A DNA stretch of 5,612 nt, taken from JAWLGW01 sp964569055 (GTDB taxonomy: Bacteria; Planctomycetota; J058). Below, piece by piece: positions 1 to 5,263 of this stretch. The stretch spans positions 1 through 5,612 of the forward strand of contig CAZMSZ010000459.1 of assembly GCA_964569055.1 (NCBI GenBank). The letters are read 5' to 3'. Both the position numbers and the translations under genes were made by a program. The notes under the pieces are model-generated. The model was given only the letters and a program-made list of their open reading frames with translations, was not told the DNA's origin and did not search any database. Position 1 is the first letter of the stretch; each line of letters starts with the position of its first letter.

Positions 1-10
1 GCTCTTCCTT

Positions 11-35
11 GGCGCTCTTGGCGCTCTTGGCGGTC
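11..35. repeat. Short tandem repeat, 9-bp unit
   Basis: The 9-mer GGCGCTCTT occurs at 11-19 and again at 20-28, and a partial third copy begins at 29 (GGCGGTC). It leads directly into the larger imperfect repeat that follows and shares its TCTTGGCGGTC motif. This looks like slippage-type expansion at the edge of a larger repeat array that probably continues left of the window. Confidence 0.6.
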
Positions 36-132
36 AACTCTTCCGGTCAGGGAGCCGCGCTCGCGAGCGACAGCTTCCCTCCACCTTCTTGGCGGTCTTC
101 CGGTCAGGGAGCCGGGCTCGCGAGCGACAGCT
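25..132. repeat. Imperfect direct repeat, about 57-62 bp, two copies
   Basis: A 37-bp block at 39-75 recurs at 96-132 with a single mismatch (C58 against G115). Each block is preceded by TCTTGGCGGTC (25-35 and 87-97), but copy 1 has five extra bases between the two parts, so the period is 57 or 62 bp. Each copy carries the palindromic core GCTCGCGAGC. In copy 1 the palindrome extends to 12 bp at 58-69. Copy 1 can also fold by pairing AGGGAGC (49-55) with GCTTCCCT (73-80), leaving one bulged base. The array starts at or before the window edge. It is probably an intergenic repeat family; the function is unknown. Confidence 0.8.
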
Positions 133-370
133 CTTCCTGCGTGGTTTCTGGGGGGACCTTCGCCCCTCCACCAGGGCCTCCCCGCTGTCGCTGAAACTGC
201 GCGTCGCCGCGGCGCTGCTCCTTGGCGAGAAGGCGCGTCGTAGTGCGAGAGGGGCTTCAGGCCCAGTGCCCGCTCTCGCTGTCGCTGGTTGCTGGGCGCG
301 GGCGTGACGGCGTCTGGTTTTGCCGGCGCGGAGACGCGGATGGTTCGGTGTACGTACCGTGCTCCGTACG

Positions 371-404
371 CGGCAGCGCCGCCTCGGGTGAGGCGGCGCT
401 GCTG
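371..404 (-). terminator. Strong GC hairpin after the leftward operon, probable terminator
   Basis: Positions 373-385 are perfectly complementary to 390-402, giving a 13-bp, almost all-GC stem with a 4-base loop. The flanking C371/G404 could extend it past one mispair. It starts 26 bases beyond the stop codon of the leftward gene, which is where a terminator is expected. No T-run follows in the leftward direction, so it is either a U-less terminator of the kind common in high-GC bacteria or a 3'-end stabilising structure. The hairpin itself is certain; the termination role is inferred from position. Confidence 0.6.
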
Positions 405-429
405 GTGGCTGAGCCGATCGGAGTGACGC

Positions 430-1359
430 CTAGCGCGGCGGCTTGCCGCCCTCGGTGGCGGCGGCCGCGGCGGGGGCGCCCTTGTCGTCCTTCTCCTCCT
501 TGCCGGCGTCCTCGAAGATCTCGAGCGAGCGCATGCAGGCCTGGAACAGCGGCTCGTGGGCGCTGTAGTCCTGCTCGTGGGCGTAGGCGGCGAAGAAGTA
601 GGTACGCTCCGTTCGGAAGGACAGCTTACGCAGGGCCATCACCGGGCGGTTGAGCCGCACGGTCTTGGTGAGCATCTCCTGATCGAACCCGCCGGCGCGC
701 GGGCGCAGCCGCTTCTTCTCGCGGACCTCGAACGTCCCCGTGTCGTCGGCGAGCCGCGCGAGCTGCTCCTGGACCCACAGGATCTGCCCCTCCACCCCCT
801 CGATCACGCTCGGCATGGAGAACACGTGGATTCGCGGCCGGAACCCCTCCTTGCCCGCCTCGTCGGAGATGAACACCGTGATCCCGTCCTCGATGCTCGA
901 GGTCCAGCCCTCGGGCTTGTGGACGCGGAAGGTCTCGTTCTCCACCGGGATCGGGTTGAGGTTGGTCTGGCCCAAGCCCCCCTGGAAGGGGTCGATCACC
1001 ATGATGTCGCCGAGGTCCTCCTGCTGGACGCGCTTGCGCAGCTTCCAGCGCTCGAGGAGCCCGTGGTAGCGGTCGTCGATCGGGTAGCGCTCGATGTCGT
1101 TGTACTGCTCCCAGTACTCGTCGGTCGGCGCGTCCGCCTCGACGTGGAACCACCGCACGCGGTAGCGCTCGACCTGCTGGTGCCCCTTCTCGGTCCTGTC
1201 CTTGTAGGGCCAGCGGATCGTGATCAGCTCCTTGTTGACCTCGGCCTCGCGGATCCGCCCGACCAGGACGTTGCCGTTCTCGAGCACGATCACGCCGGCC
1301 TGCGCGGTCGCGGGCAGCCAGAACAGCGCCAGGGCGGCGAACAGGGCGGGACGGCTCAT
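430..1359 (-). CDS. Secreted protein with PsbP/Mog1-like C-terminal half, function unknown
   Basis: The product has 309 residues and no function I can name. Residues 1-21 look like a Sec signal peptide: SRP, a hydrophobic stretch ALFAALALFWLP, then a cleavage site after Ala-Gln-Ala21. The mature protein opens with the strand-rich VIVLENGNVLVGRI (23-36), a pattern I associate with planctomycete exported proteins. Residues 50-115 are charged and probably helical (EYWEQYNDIERYPIDDRYHG). Residues 142-282 (ETFRVHKPEGW, DGITVFISDEAG, RPRIHVFSMP, then a final RTYFFAAYA strand and a helix with FQACMRSLEIFE) resemble the PsbP/Mog1/DUF1795 alpha-beta fold. That assignment is by pattern only. The tail from 284 is Lys/Ala/Glu-rich and probably disordered. 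The start at 1359 is preferred over the in-frame ATG at 1608: it has AGGAGGAGG immediately upstream (1364-1372), gives a clean signal peptide, and overlaps the preceding stop as ATGA. It is therefore probably translationally coupled to the membrane protein gene. Confidence 0.88.
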   Translation of the reverse strand: MSRPALFAALALFWLPATAQAGVIVLENGNVLVGRIREAEVNKELITIRWPYKDRTEKGHQQVERYRVRWFHVEADAPTDEYWEQYNDIERYPIDDRYHGLLERWKLRKRVQQEDLGDIMVIDPFQGGLGQTNLNPIPVENETFRVHKPEGWTSSIEDGITVFISDEAGKEGFRPRIHVFSMPSVIEGVEGQILWVQEQLARLADDTGTFEVREKKRLRPRAGGFDQEMLTKTVRLNRPVMALRKLSFRTERTYFFAAYAHEQDYSAHEPLFQACMRSLEIFEDAGKEEKDDKGAPAAAAATEGGKPPR

Positions 1360-2348
1360 CGCACCTCCTCCTTGGGCGCGTCGGCGCCGGGCGCCGCGCT
1401 CGAGACCTTGATCGGCCCGAGGTCCTTGGGGTTGGTCCCGAAGGCCTTGGCCTCGCTCGCGAGGACCTTCTCCAGCAGCTCGCGCTTCTTCTTGACCTGC
1501 GGATCCTCGGTCTTGACCACCTCGACCGGCGTCTCCTTCTTGGGGGCCACGCCGAGGAGCTTGCCGAGCTCCGGGTAGCGCTCGGCGATCGGCTCGCGGA
1601 ACACCCACACCGCGCCGGCCGCCAGCAGCACCACCACGAACAGGATCGGGGCCACCCGGAGCCCGCCGCCGCCGGTGGTGAGCCGCTGCGGCGTGGGCGC
1701 GGTCGCGACCCCGCCCGACTCGGGCGGGAGGATCCGCTTGGTGGTGATCCGGCGGATGATGCTCTCGGCGTCCTGCTGCGAGATCGTCTTGGGCGAGTCG
1801 TCGTCGCCGCCGTAGTCGTCGACGGTCTCGGTCGGGTAGTCGTCGACCGCGGTCCCGCCCGCGTACTCGTCGCCGCCCTGGTGGCCCATGCTGTCGAAGT
1901 AGGCGGCGTCATCCTCGGCGGCGGTCCCGTACTCGTCGTACGCGTCGTAGCCCGCGTCGCCCTCGGCCGCCGCGTACGGGTCCGCGTAGGGGTCCTGCTC
2001 CTGGGCGTAGGGGTCGGCGTAGGGGTCCTGCTCCTCGGCGCCGAGCAAGTCGCTGGCGGAGTAGCCGCCCTCGGCGCCGGCCTGGCCGGGGAGCGCGGGG
2101 GCCTCGTCGGTGATCGCCGCGGCCCCGCCGAGGTAGCCCTCCACCTCGTCGTCCGCGCTCGGCGCGGCCGACCCGCCGAGGTAGCCCTCCACCTCGTCGT
2201 CCGCGCTCGGCGCGGCTGCCCCGCCGAGGTAGCCCTCCACCTCGTCGTCCGCCCCGGCCGCCGAATCCGCGTAGGGATCGGCGTAAGGGTCGTCCTCCCG
2301 GCTGCTGGTGGAGCCCCCGAGGTAGCCGACCGGCTCGTCGTCCGCCAT
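1356..2348 (-). CDS. Single-pass membrane protein with acidic, tyrosine-rich repeats
   Basis: The product has 330 residues and matches no family I recognise. Residues 1-186 are low complexity and strongly acidic: Arg17 is the only Arg or Lys, and there are 18 Tyr. They hold four DDE-x-x-GYLGG motifs (3-12, 34-43, 50-59, 66-75; the last three spaced 16 residues) and three DPYADPYA motifs (20-27, 108-115, 119-126). The basic segment KTISQQDAESIIRRITTKR (187-205) follows, then a Pro/Gly linker, a transmembrane helix at about 232-250 (APILFVVVLLAAGAVWVF), and a charged helical tail with KKKRELLEKVLASEAKAF (286-303). With no signal peptide, the N-terminal part is probably cytoplasmic and the C-terminal 80 residues periplasmic. 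The ATG at 2348 is chosen because AAGGGG lies 9 bases upstream (2358-2363) and a promoter lies just beyond. The longer in-frame start at 2465 would read through that promoter. It is the first gene of a coupled pair with the secreted protein. A scaffold or signalling role is conceivable but unproven. Confidence 0.87.
   Translation of the reverse strand: MADDEPVGYLGGSTSSREDDPYADPYADSAAGADDEVEGYLGGAAAPSADDEVEGYLGGSAAPSADDEVEGYLGGAAAITDEAPALPGQAGAEGGYSASDLLGAEEQDPYADPYAQEQDPYADPYAAAEGDAGYDAYDEYGTAAEDDAAYFDSMGHQGGDEYAGGTAVDDYPTETVDDYGGDDDSPKTISQQDAESIIRRITTKRILPPESGGVATAPTPQRLTTGGGGLRVAPILFVVVLLAAGAVWVFREPIAERYPELGKLLGVAPKKETPVEVVKTEDPQVKKKRELLEKVLASEAKAFGTNPKDLGPIKVSSAAPGADAPKEEVR
1973..2038 (-). 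repeat. 33-bp in-gene tandem repeat, two copies
   Basis: Two adjacent 33-bp units (1973-2005 and 2006-2038) inside the membrane protein gene encode variants of DPYADPYA followed by acidic or Gln residues (residues 108-126 region). A further related copy encoding DPYADPYAD lies near 2266-2290. The 33-bp length keeps frame, consistent with duplication under coding constraint. Confidence 0.75.
2125..2254 (-). repeat. 48-bp in-gene tandem repeat, nearly three copies
   Basis: Units start at 2125, 2173 and 2221 with an exact 48-bp (16-codon) period and few mismatches. They encode DDEVEGYLGG plus a short Ala/Pro/Ser spacer (residues about 34-77 of the membrane protein). The near-identity at DNA level points to recent in-frame duplication, so copy number may vary between strains. 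A lone diverged copy encodes DDEPVGYLGG at the N-terminus. Confidence 0.85.
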
Positions 2349-2381
2349 TGCGCTCGTCCCCTTCTCTCGCCCAGGCGGCGC

Positions 2382-2410
2382 ATCGTAGTGATGGCCGTTT
2401 GCGTTGACAA
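2382..2410 (-). promoter_or_regulatory. Probable sigma70-type promoter for the leftward pair
   Basis: On the minus strand, TTGTCA (2410-2405; 5 of 6 to TTGACA) is followed after 17 bp by TACGAT (2387-2382; 4 of 6 to TATAAT). The start of transcription would fall near 2375, giving a leader of about 27 bases that contains the AAGGGG ribosome binding site before the ATG at 2348. The spacing is ideal, and the elements are AT-rich islands in GC-rich DNA. No repressor operator was recognised around it. Confidence 0.55.
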
Positions 2411-2572
2411 GTCCGCCCAGCCCAAGCGCATCGCGCGCCGGTCGAGCTCCCCCTCCAGCTCCCACTACGGCGCTGGGCCCGCGGTCGTTACGCAGGCGCG
2501 GAGCGCTGGCGCGCTAGGAGTTGCGTCGCCGCGGCGTCGCCGGGGCGCGATGGGTGAGGACGCAGTTTTTAC

Positions 2573-2600
2573 TTGACCGACCCTGGCACCGGACTAGATT
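2573..2600 (+). promoter_or_regulatory. Probable sigma70-type promoter for the zinc-ribbon gene
   Basis: TTGACC (2573-2578; 5 of 6 to consensus) is followed after 16 bp by TAGATT (2595-2600; 4 of 6). A short T/A-rich tract, GTTTTTAC (2565-2572), sits directly upstream and could act like an UP element. Transcription would start near 2607, about 30 bases before the ATG at 2637. With the leftward promoter at 2382-2410 it forms a divergent promoter region. The 160 bp between the two show no clear operator. Confidence 0.55.
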
Positions 2601-2621
2601 CTGGCGCTGTTCACCGAGATC

Positions 2622-2630
2622 GGGAGAGGG
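2622..2630 (+). promoter_or_regulatory. Ribosome binding site fixing the small gene's start
   Basis: GGGAGAGGG lies 6 bases before the ATG at 2637 and 12 bases before the second in-frame ATG at 2643. The spacing favours the first ATG. It is the clearest evidence that this small frame is translated. Confidence 0.65.
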
Positions 2631-2636
2631 TCTGGG

Positions 2637-2807
2637 ATGCGGATGACGTGCGAGAACTGCTCGGCCGAGATGAGTCGCCTGTACGACGTGGTGGAGCGCG
2701 AGACGATGTTCGTGCTGTGGGAGTGCGCGTGCGCCCACAAGGTGCTCGAGCGCGTCCCGCTCGACGCCAAGGTCGCCGCCGCCCCGCTCGCCGTCGCAGA
2801 GGTCTGA
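2637..2807 (+). CDS. Small zinc-ribbon-like protein, 56 residues
   Basis: The product has 56 residues and begins MRMTCENCSAEMSRLYDVVE. It has two cysteine knuckles: Cys5-x2-Cys8 and Cys30-x-Cys32, with His34 close by (WECACAHK). This is the layout of a small treble-clef or zinc-ribbon fold in which four Cys, or three Cys and a His, bind one zinc ion. Between the knuckles a short strand-like stretch (ETMFVLWEC) fits such a fold, and the last 20 residues are a plain charged and Ala-rich tail. No catalytic motif is seen. A role in protein or nucleic-acid binding is possible, but function is unknown. Support for a real gene comes from the Shine-Dalgarno sequence 6 bases upstream, the promoter at 2573-2600, the zinc motif and a hairpin just after the stop. 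It precedes the lipoprotein gene by 127 bp on the same strand but probably has its own transcript. Confidence 0.75.
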   Translation: MRMTCENCSAEMSRLYDVVERETMFVLWECACAHKVLERVPLDAKVAAAPLAVAEV

Positions 2808-2826
2808 TCGGCCACGAGCCGGCCGC

Positions 2827-2859
2827 CGCGACCCGCCTGGAGGACCCGGGCGGGTCGCG
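2827..2859 (+). terminator. Strong hairpin after the zinc-ribbon gene, probable terminator
   Basis: Positions 2827-2837 pair perfectly with 2849-2859 (11 bp). Three inner pairs (2838-2840 with 2846-2848, one of them G-U) extend the stem to 14 pairs with a 5-base loop. It begins 19 bases past the stop codon of the small gene. No T-run follows, so termination would be of the U-less type. The hairpin could also act as a leader structure or processing site for the lipoprotein gene starting at 2935. Confidence 0.5.
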
Positions 2860-2934
2860 TCGCGTACGGAGGGCTGCTCGCGGGCCAGCTTCGTCCCTGA
2901 ACCCCCCGGGTCGCGCCCGCGTCCCCCAGAGCCC

Positions 2935-5196
2935 ATGACCCACTCCATTCGCGCCCTGCTCCCTGCGACGCTGCTGCTCCTCGCCTGCGCCTCGTCGCCG
3001 CCGCCCCGTCCGACCGCTCGCCTGCGGGGCGAAGCCCCCGAGGCGGCGGAGGACGACCGCTCGCCGCTCAAGCGCGCCGAGGCCCTGTTCGCCTCGGGCG
3101 ACCTCGCCGGGACCCGCGCCGCGCTCGAGGCCCACCTCGAGGACGAGGACGAAGACGCGCAGGCGCTCTACCTGCTGGCCCGGACGCTGGCGGCCCAAGG
3201 GGAGCTGCGCGGCGCGCGGACCCGCACCGCGGCGGTGCTCGCGCTCCAGCCCGAGAACGCGCTCGCCTGGGACCTCTACGCCGGCCTGAGCGAGGCGCTC
3301 GGCGAGCACCGCGAGGCGCTCGAGGCCTACGCCGAGGTGCGGCGGCGCAGCGACTCGGTGTCCCCGCTGGTGGGGATCGCGCGCTGCTCGCTCTACCTCG
3401 GCGACCCCGGCGGCGCGCTGACAGCCCTCGAGCCCGTGCGCGCGCGCGCGAACCACGACCCCTGGGTGGATTACCTGGCCTACCAGGCCTACAAGCGGCT
3501 CGAGCGCTGGGGCGAGGCGGAGCGGGCCGCGCGGGTCTACCTGGGGGAGGTCGCCGAGGCGCCGCAGCACGCCGAGCGCAGCGTGGAGGTCCGGCGCTGG
3601 CTCGCGTCGCGCCACTCGCCGCTCGATCCGGACGCCGAGCGCGCCATGGTCGACTACGTGCGCTCGGCCTGCCGGCTGCGCCTGCCGAGCGAGGCGCCCG
3701 CCGAGGAGGCGGTGCTCGCCGCCGGGCCGGAGCGGCTGTTCGCGTTCGACGACCGCCCGGTGTTCGTGACGCTGTTCGTGCCGGCCAGCCCGAAGCGCTT
3801 CTTCGGGCACGGGCGCGGGCGCAACCTCGCGGCCGCCCTCAAGGGCGCGGTCGAGGCCCTGCAGGACAGCGAGGGCTACACCCCGCTCGCCGCGCGCGAC
3901 GCCGCGGTCCGGATCGACATCGGACACGACCTCGAGCGGGTGGAGCTGCGCTGGGTGGAGGAGCGGCTGATCGCCAACCCCGAGGTGGTGCGCGGCGTGC
4001 ACGGGCTCGCCGTGCGGGCCGACGGGCGCGAGGCCTACTGCCTGCCCGGCGACGCGCTGACCGAGGAGCTCGCCGACGTGCGCGCCATGCTGGGGCTCGC
4101 CACCACGCGCGCCGGCCTGGGCGACGCCGCCTGGGAGGCCTCGACCCAGGCGGTGTGGCGCTTCGAGACCGAGTCGCTCCTCTCGCCCGCCCCGGGCGCG
4201 AGCCCGATCCGCTTGCGCGACTCCGAGCCGCTGCCGCTCCCCGCGCCGCTCCCCGCCGAGCTCGCCGCGGCGGGCCTGCGCGGCGGACGCTGGCTGAGCG
4301 GCATGCTCGGCCCCGACGGGGCGATCGCGCGCGGCTACGGCCCCGCGCGCGACGCGTTCGACGCGCCCGGCGGCGACGGGAGCGCGCAGCCGCTCCCCGC
4401 CGAGCCGCTGGTGGCCGCCCAGGCCGCGCACGCGCTGGCGGTGTGGGCCGTGCGCCTCGACGCAGGGCACGGGCGGCAGACGTTCCTGGCGGGCGCCCGC
4501 CACCTGCTCGGTCCGCTGCTGGCGGAGCGCCCCGAGAAGATCGCGGCGCAGGCCTGGCTCCTGCGCGCGCTGGAGGCGGTGGCCGCGCTCGAGCCCGAGG
4601 CGTACGCGGAGCAGCGCCGGGCGCTGGCGACCACCCTGACGCAGGCCCCCTGGCCCGTGGAGGCGCGCGGCGTCGCCGCGGCCGCGCTGGCCGAGTCCAG
4701 CGGCCTGTCGGACGCCGCGCGCGACCGGCTGGACGAGCTGCTGGCCGGCCCGATCACGAGCCCGTGGGAGGCGCTGGCGTCGGCGGCCCAGGCCGACGCC
4801 CAGGGGCCGCCCCAGGCCGCGCTGGAGTGGGCCCGCAGCCGCCTGGCCGAGCTGGCCCCAGCCGAGCCCGCCAGCCAGCGCGAGCGCGCGCCGACCGCGC
4901 CGCTCGACGGCGGCCCCCGCGCGCTCGACGCCGACGAGCTGGTGGCGTTCGCCCGCCTGGCGCGCGCGGCGCAGCGCTGGGACCAGCCCGACGCGCGCGC
5001 GCTTCGCGACGCGGTGCGCGCCCGGGTGGCCGAGCTGCTCGCGCTTCAGCTCGCCGGCCGCCACCGCTGGTTCCTCCCCCACCCGGACCGCGCCCTGGGC
5101 GCCTTCCGCCGCGCCCTCGGCGAGCTCCACCTACGCCCGGAGGACACCGCCGCGGCGCTGCGCGCGATCGCCGCCTCAGCCGACCTCCTCTCCTGA
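2935..5196 (+). CDS. Lipoprotein with TPR-like, AMMECR1-like and helical-toroid-like regions
   Basis: The product has 753 residues. A lipoprotein signal (1-18) ends in the lipobox Leu15-Leu16-Ala17-Cys18, so the mature protein should be lipid-anchored in the envelope. After a Pro-rich linker, residues 43-230 form about four TPR-like helical pairs (RAEALFASGDLAGTRAALEA; ALEAYAEV), a protein-binding scaffold. Residues about 274-415 resemble AMMECR1: RPVFVTLFVP, a helix, VRIDIGHDLERVEL, GVHGLAVRADG, LPGD, then LATTRAGLGDAAW and VWRFETESL. The conserved LRGCIG signature of AMMECR1 is absent. Residues 447-750 are helical, with GGRWLSGMLGPDGAIARGYGP (450-470 region) and a C-terminal RWFLPHPDRALGAFRRAL (711-728). 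These are patterns I associate with alpha/alpha-toroid enzymes and their AMMECR1-linked relatives. No catalytic residues can be assigned. This is the only ATG in frame, with no Shine-Dalgarno sequence. The stop is followed at once by an inverted repeat. The domain names rest on pattern memory, and the function is unknown. Confidence 0.9.
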   Translation: MTHSIRALLPATLLLLACASSPPPRPTARLRGEAPEAAEDDRSPLKRAEALFASGDLAGTRAALEAHLEDEDEDAQALYLLARTLAAQGELRGARTRTAAVLALQPENALAWDLYAGLSEALGEHREALEAYAEVRRRSDSVSPLVGIARCSLYLGDPGGALTALEPVRARANHDPWVDYLAYQAYKRLERWGEAERAARVYLGEVAEAPQHAERSVEVRRWLASRHSPLDPDAERAMVDYVRSACRLRLPSEAPAEEAVLAAGPERLFAFDDRPVFVTLFVPASPKRFFGHGRGRNLAAALKGAVEALQDSEGYTPLAARDAAVRIDIGHDLERVELRWVEERLIANPEVVRGVHGLAVRADGREAYCLPGDALTEELADVRAMLGLATTRAGLGDAAWEASTQAVWRFETESLLSPAPGASPIRLRDSEPLPLPAPLPAELAAAGLRGGRWLSGMLGPDGAIARGYGPARDAFDAPGGDGSAQPLPAEPLVAAQAAHALAVWAVRLDAGHGRQTFLAGARHLLGPLLAERPEKIAAQAWLLRALEAVAALEPEAYAEQRRALATTLTQAPWPVEARGVAAAALAESSGLSDAARDRLDELLAGPITSPWEALASAAQADAQGPPQAALEWARSRLAELAPAEPASQRERAPTAPLDGGPRALDADELVAFARLARAAQRWDQPDARALRDAVRARVAELLALQLAGRHRWFLPHPDRALGAFRRALGELHLRPEDTAAALRAIAASADLLS

Positions 5197-5257
5197 CGGA
5201 GTCTTCGGCTGGGGTCGTGTGGAGGCGCCAGCTCTGGTGTGTGCGCCGAAGACTCCG
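5197..5257 (+). terminator. 13-bp perfect inverted repeat directly after the lipoprotein stop
   Basis: Positions 5197-5209 (CGGAGTCTTCGGC) are the exact reverse complement of 5245-5257, separated by 35 bases. The left arm starts at the first base after the TGA stop. In RNA this gives a long stem, most likely a 3'-end structure or U-less terminator for the lipoprotein transcript. Because the arms are identical inverted sequences bordering a repeat array, they could instead be a protein-binding site or the ends of a small repeat element. The bases between the arms look like a decayed copy of the downstream 45-bp unit. Confidence 0.5.
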
Positions 5258-5263
5258 GATGGG

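Larger units (their letters stand above)
1..429. other. Intergenic region without a supported gene
   Basis: No convincing gene lies between the window edge and the stop codon of the leftward gene at 430. The short plus-strand frames here encode low-complexity Ser/Ala/Arg-rich strings, have no ribosome binding site and run across repeats. Positions 1-132 are repetitive (annotated separately) and 373-402 form a strong hairpin (annotated separately). Between them, 245-251 can pair perfectly with 273-279 (GCGAGAG with CTCTCGC), enclosing a smaller GGGC/GCCC stem at 252-264. This could be a structured RNA element or chance pairing in GC-rich DNA. A palindrome CCGATCGG lies at 414-421. No promoter or tRNA-like fold was recognised. 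Confidence 0.7.

Noticed and set aside
245..279. Nested hairpin as a possible small RNA
   Set aside because: A 7-bp stem in GC-rich DNA is weak evidence; no promoter or terminator frames it.
9..307. Small plus-strand frames at the left edge
   Set aside because: Ser/Gly/Ala-rich strings made by the repeats, without a ribosome site; no conserved feature.
556..1578. 340-residue plus-strand frame opposite the secreted protein
   Set aside because: Leu/Val/Arg-rich antisense shadow. The minus-strand gene has a signal peptide, ribosome site and coupled start.
1360..1608. Upstream start for the secreted protein (ATG at 1608)
   Set aside because: It would add 83 residues of Arg/Gly-rich out-of-frame translation of the preceding gene and bury the signal peptide.
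626..2431. 601-residue minus-strand frame across both leftward genes
   Set aside because: It is in a different frame from the two genes, rich in Arg/Thr/Pro/Ser, spans their overlap, and has no start signals.
2349..2465. Upstream start for the membrane protein (ATG at 2465)
   Set aside because: It would translate through the proposed promoter. The ATG at 2348 has a ribosome site and starts the acidic motif MADDEPVGYLGG.
1881..2576. 231-residue plus-strand frame with internal repeats
   Set aside because: Its repeats (PAEVALHLVVRARRG) are the antisense reading of the in-gene 48-bp repeats, and it covers both promoters.
2611..5130. 839-residue minus-strand open frame opposite the lipoprotein gene
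   Set aside because: It is a shadow of the plus-strand gene in GC-rich DNA. Its product is Arg/Gly/Ala-rich with no domain, signal or ribosome site, while the plus strand has a lipobox and recognisable repeats.
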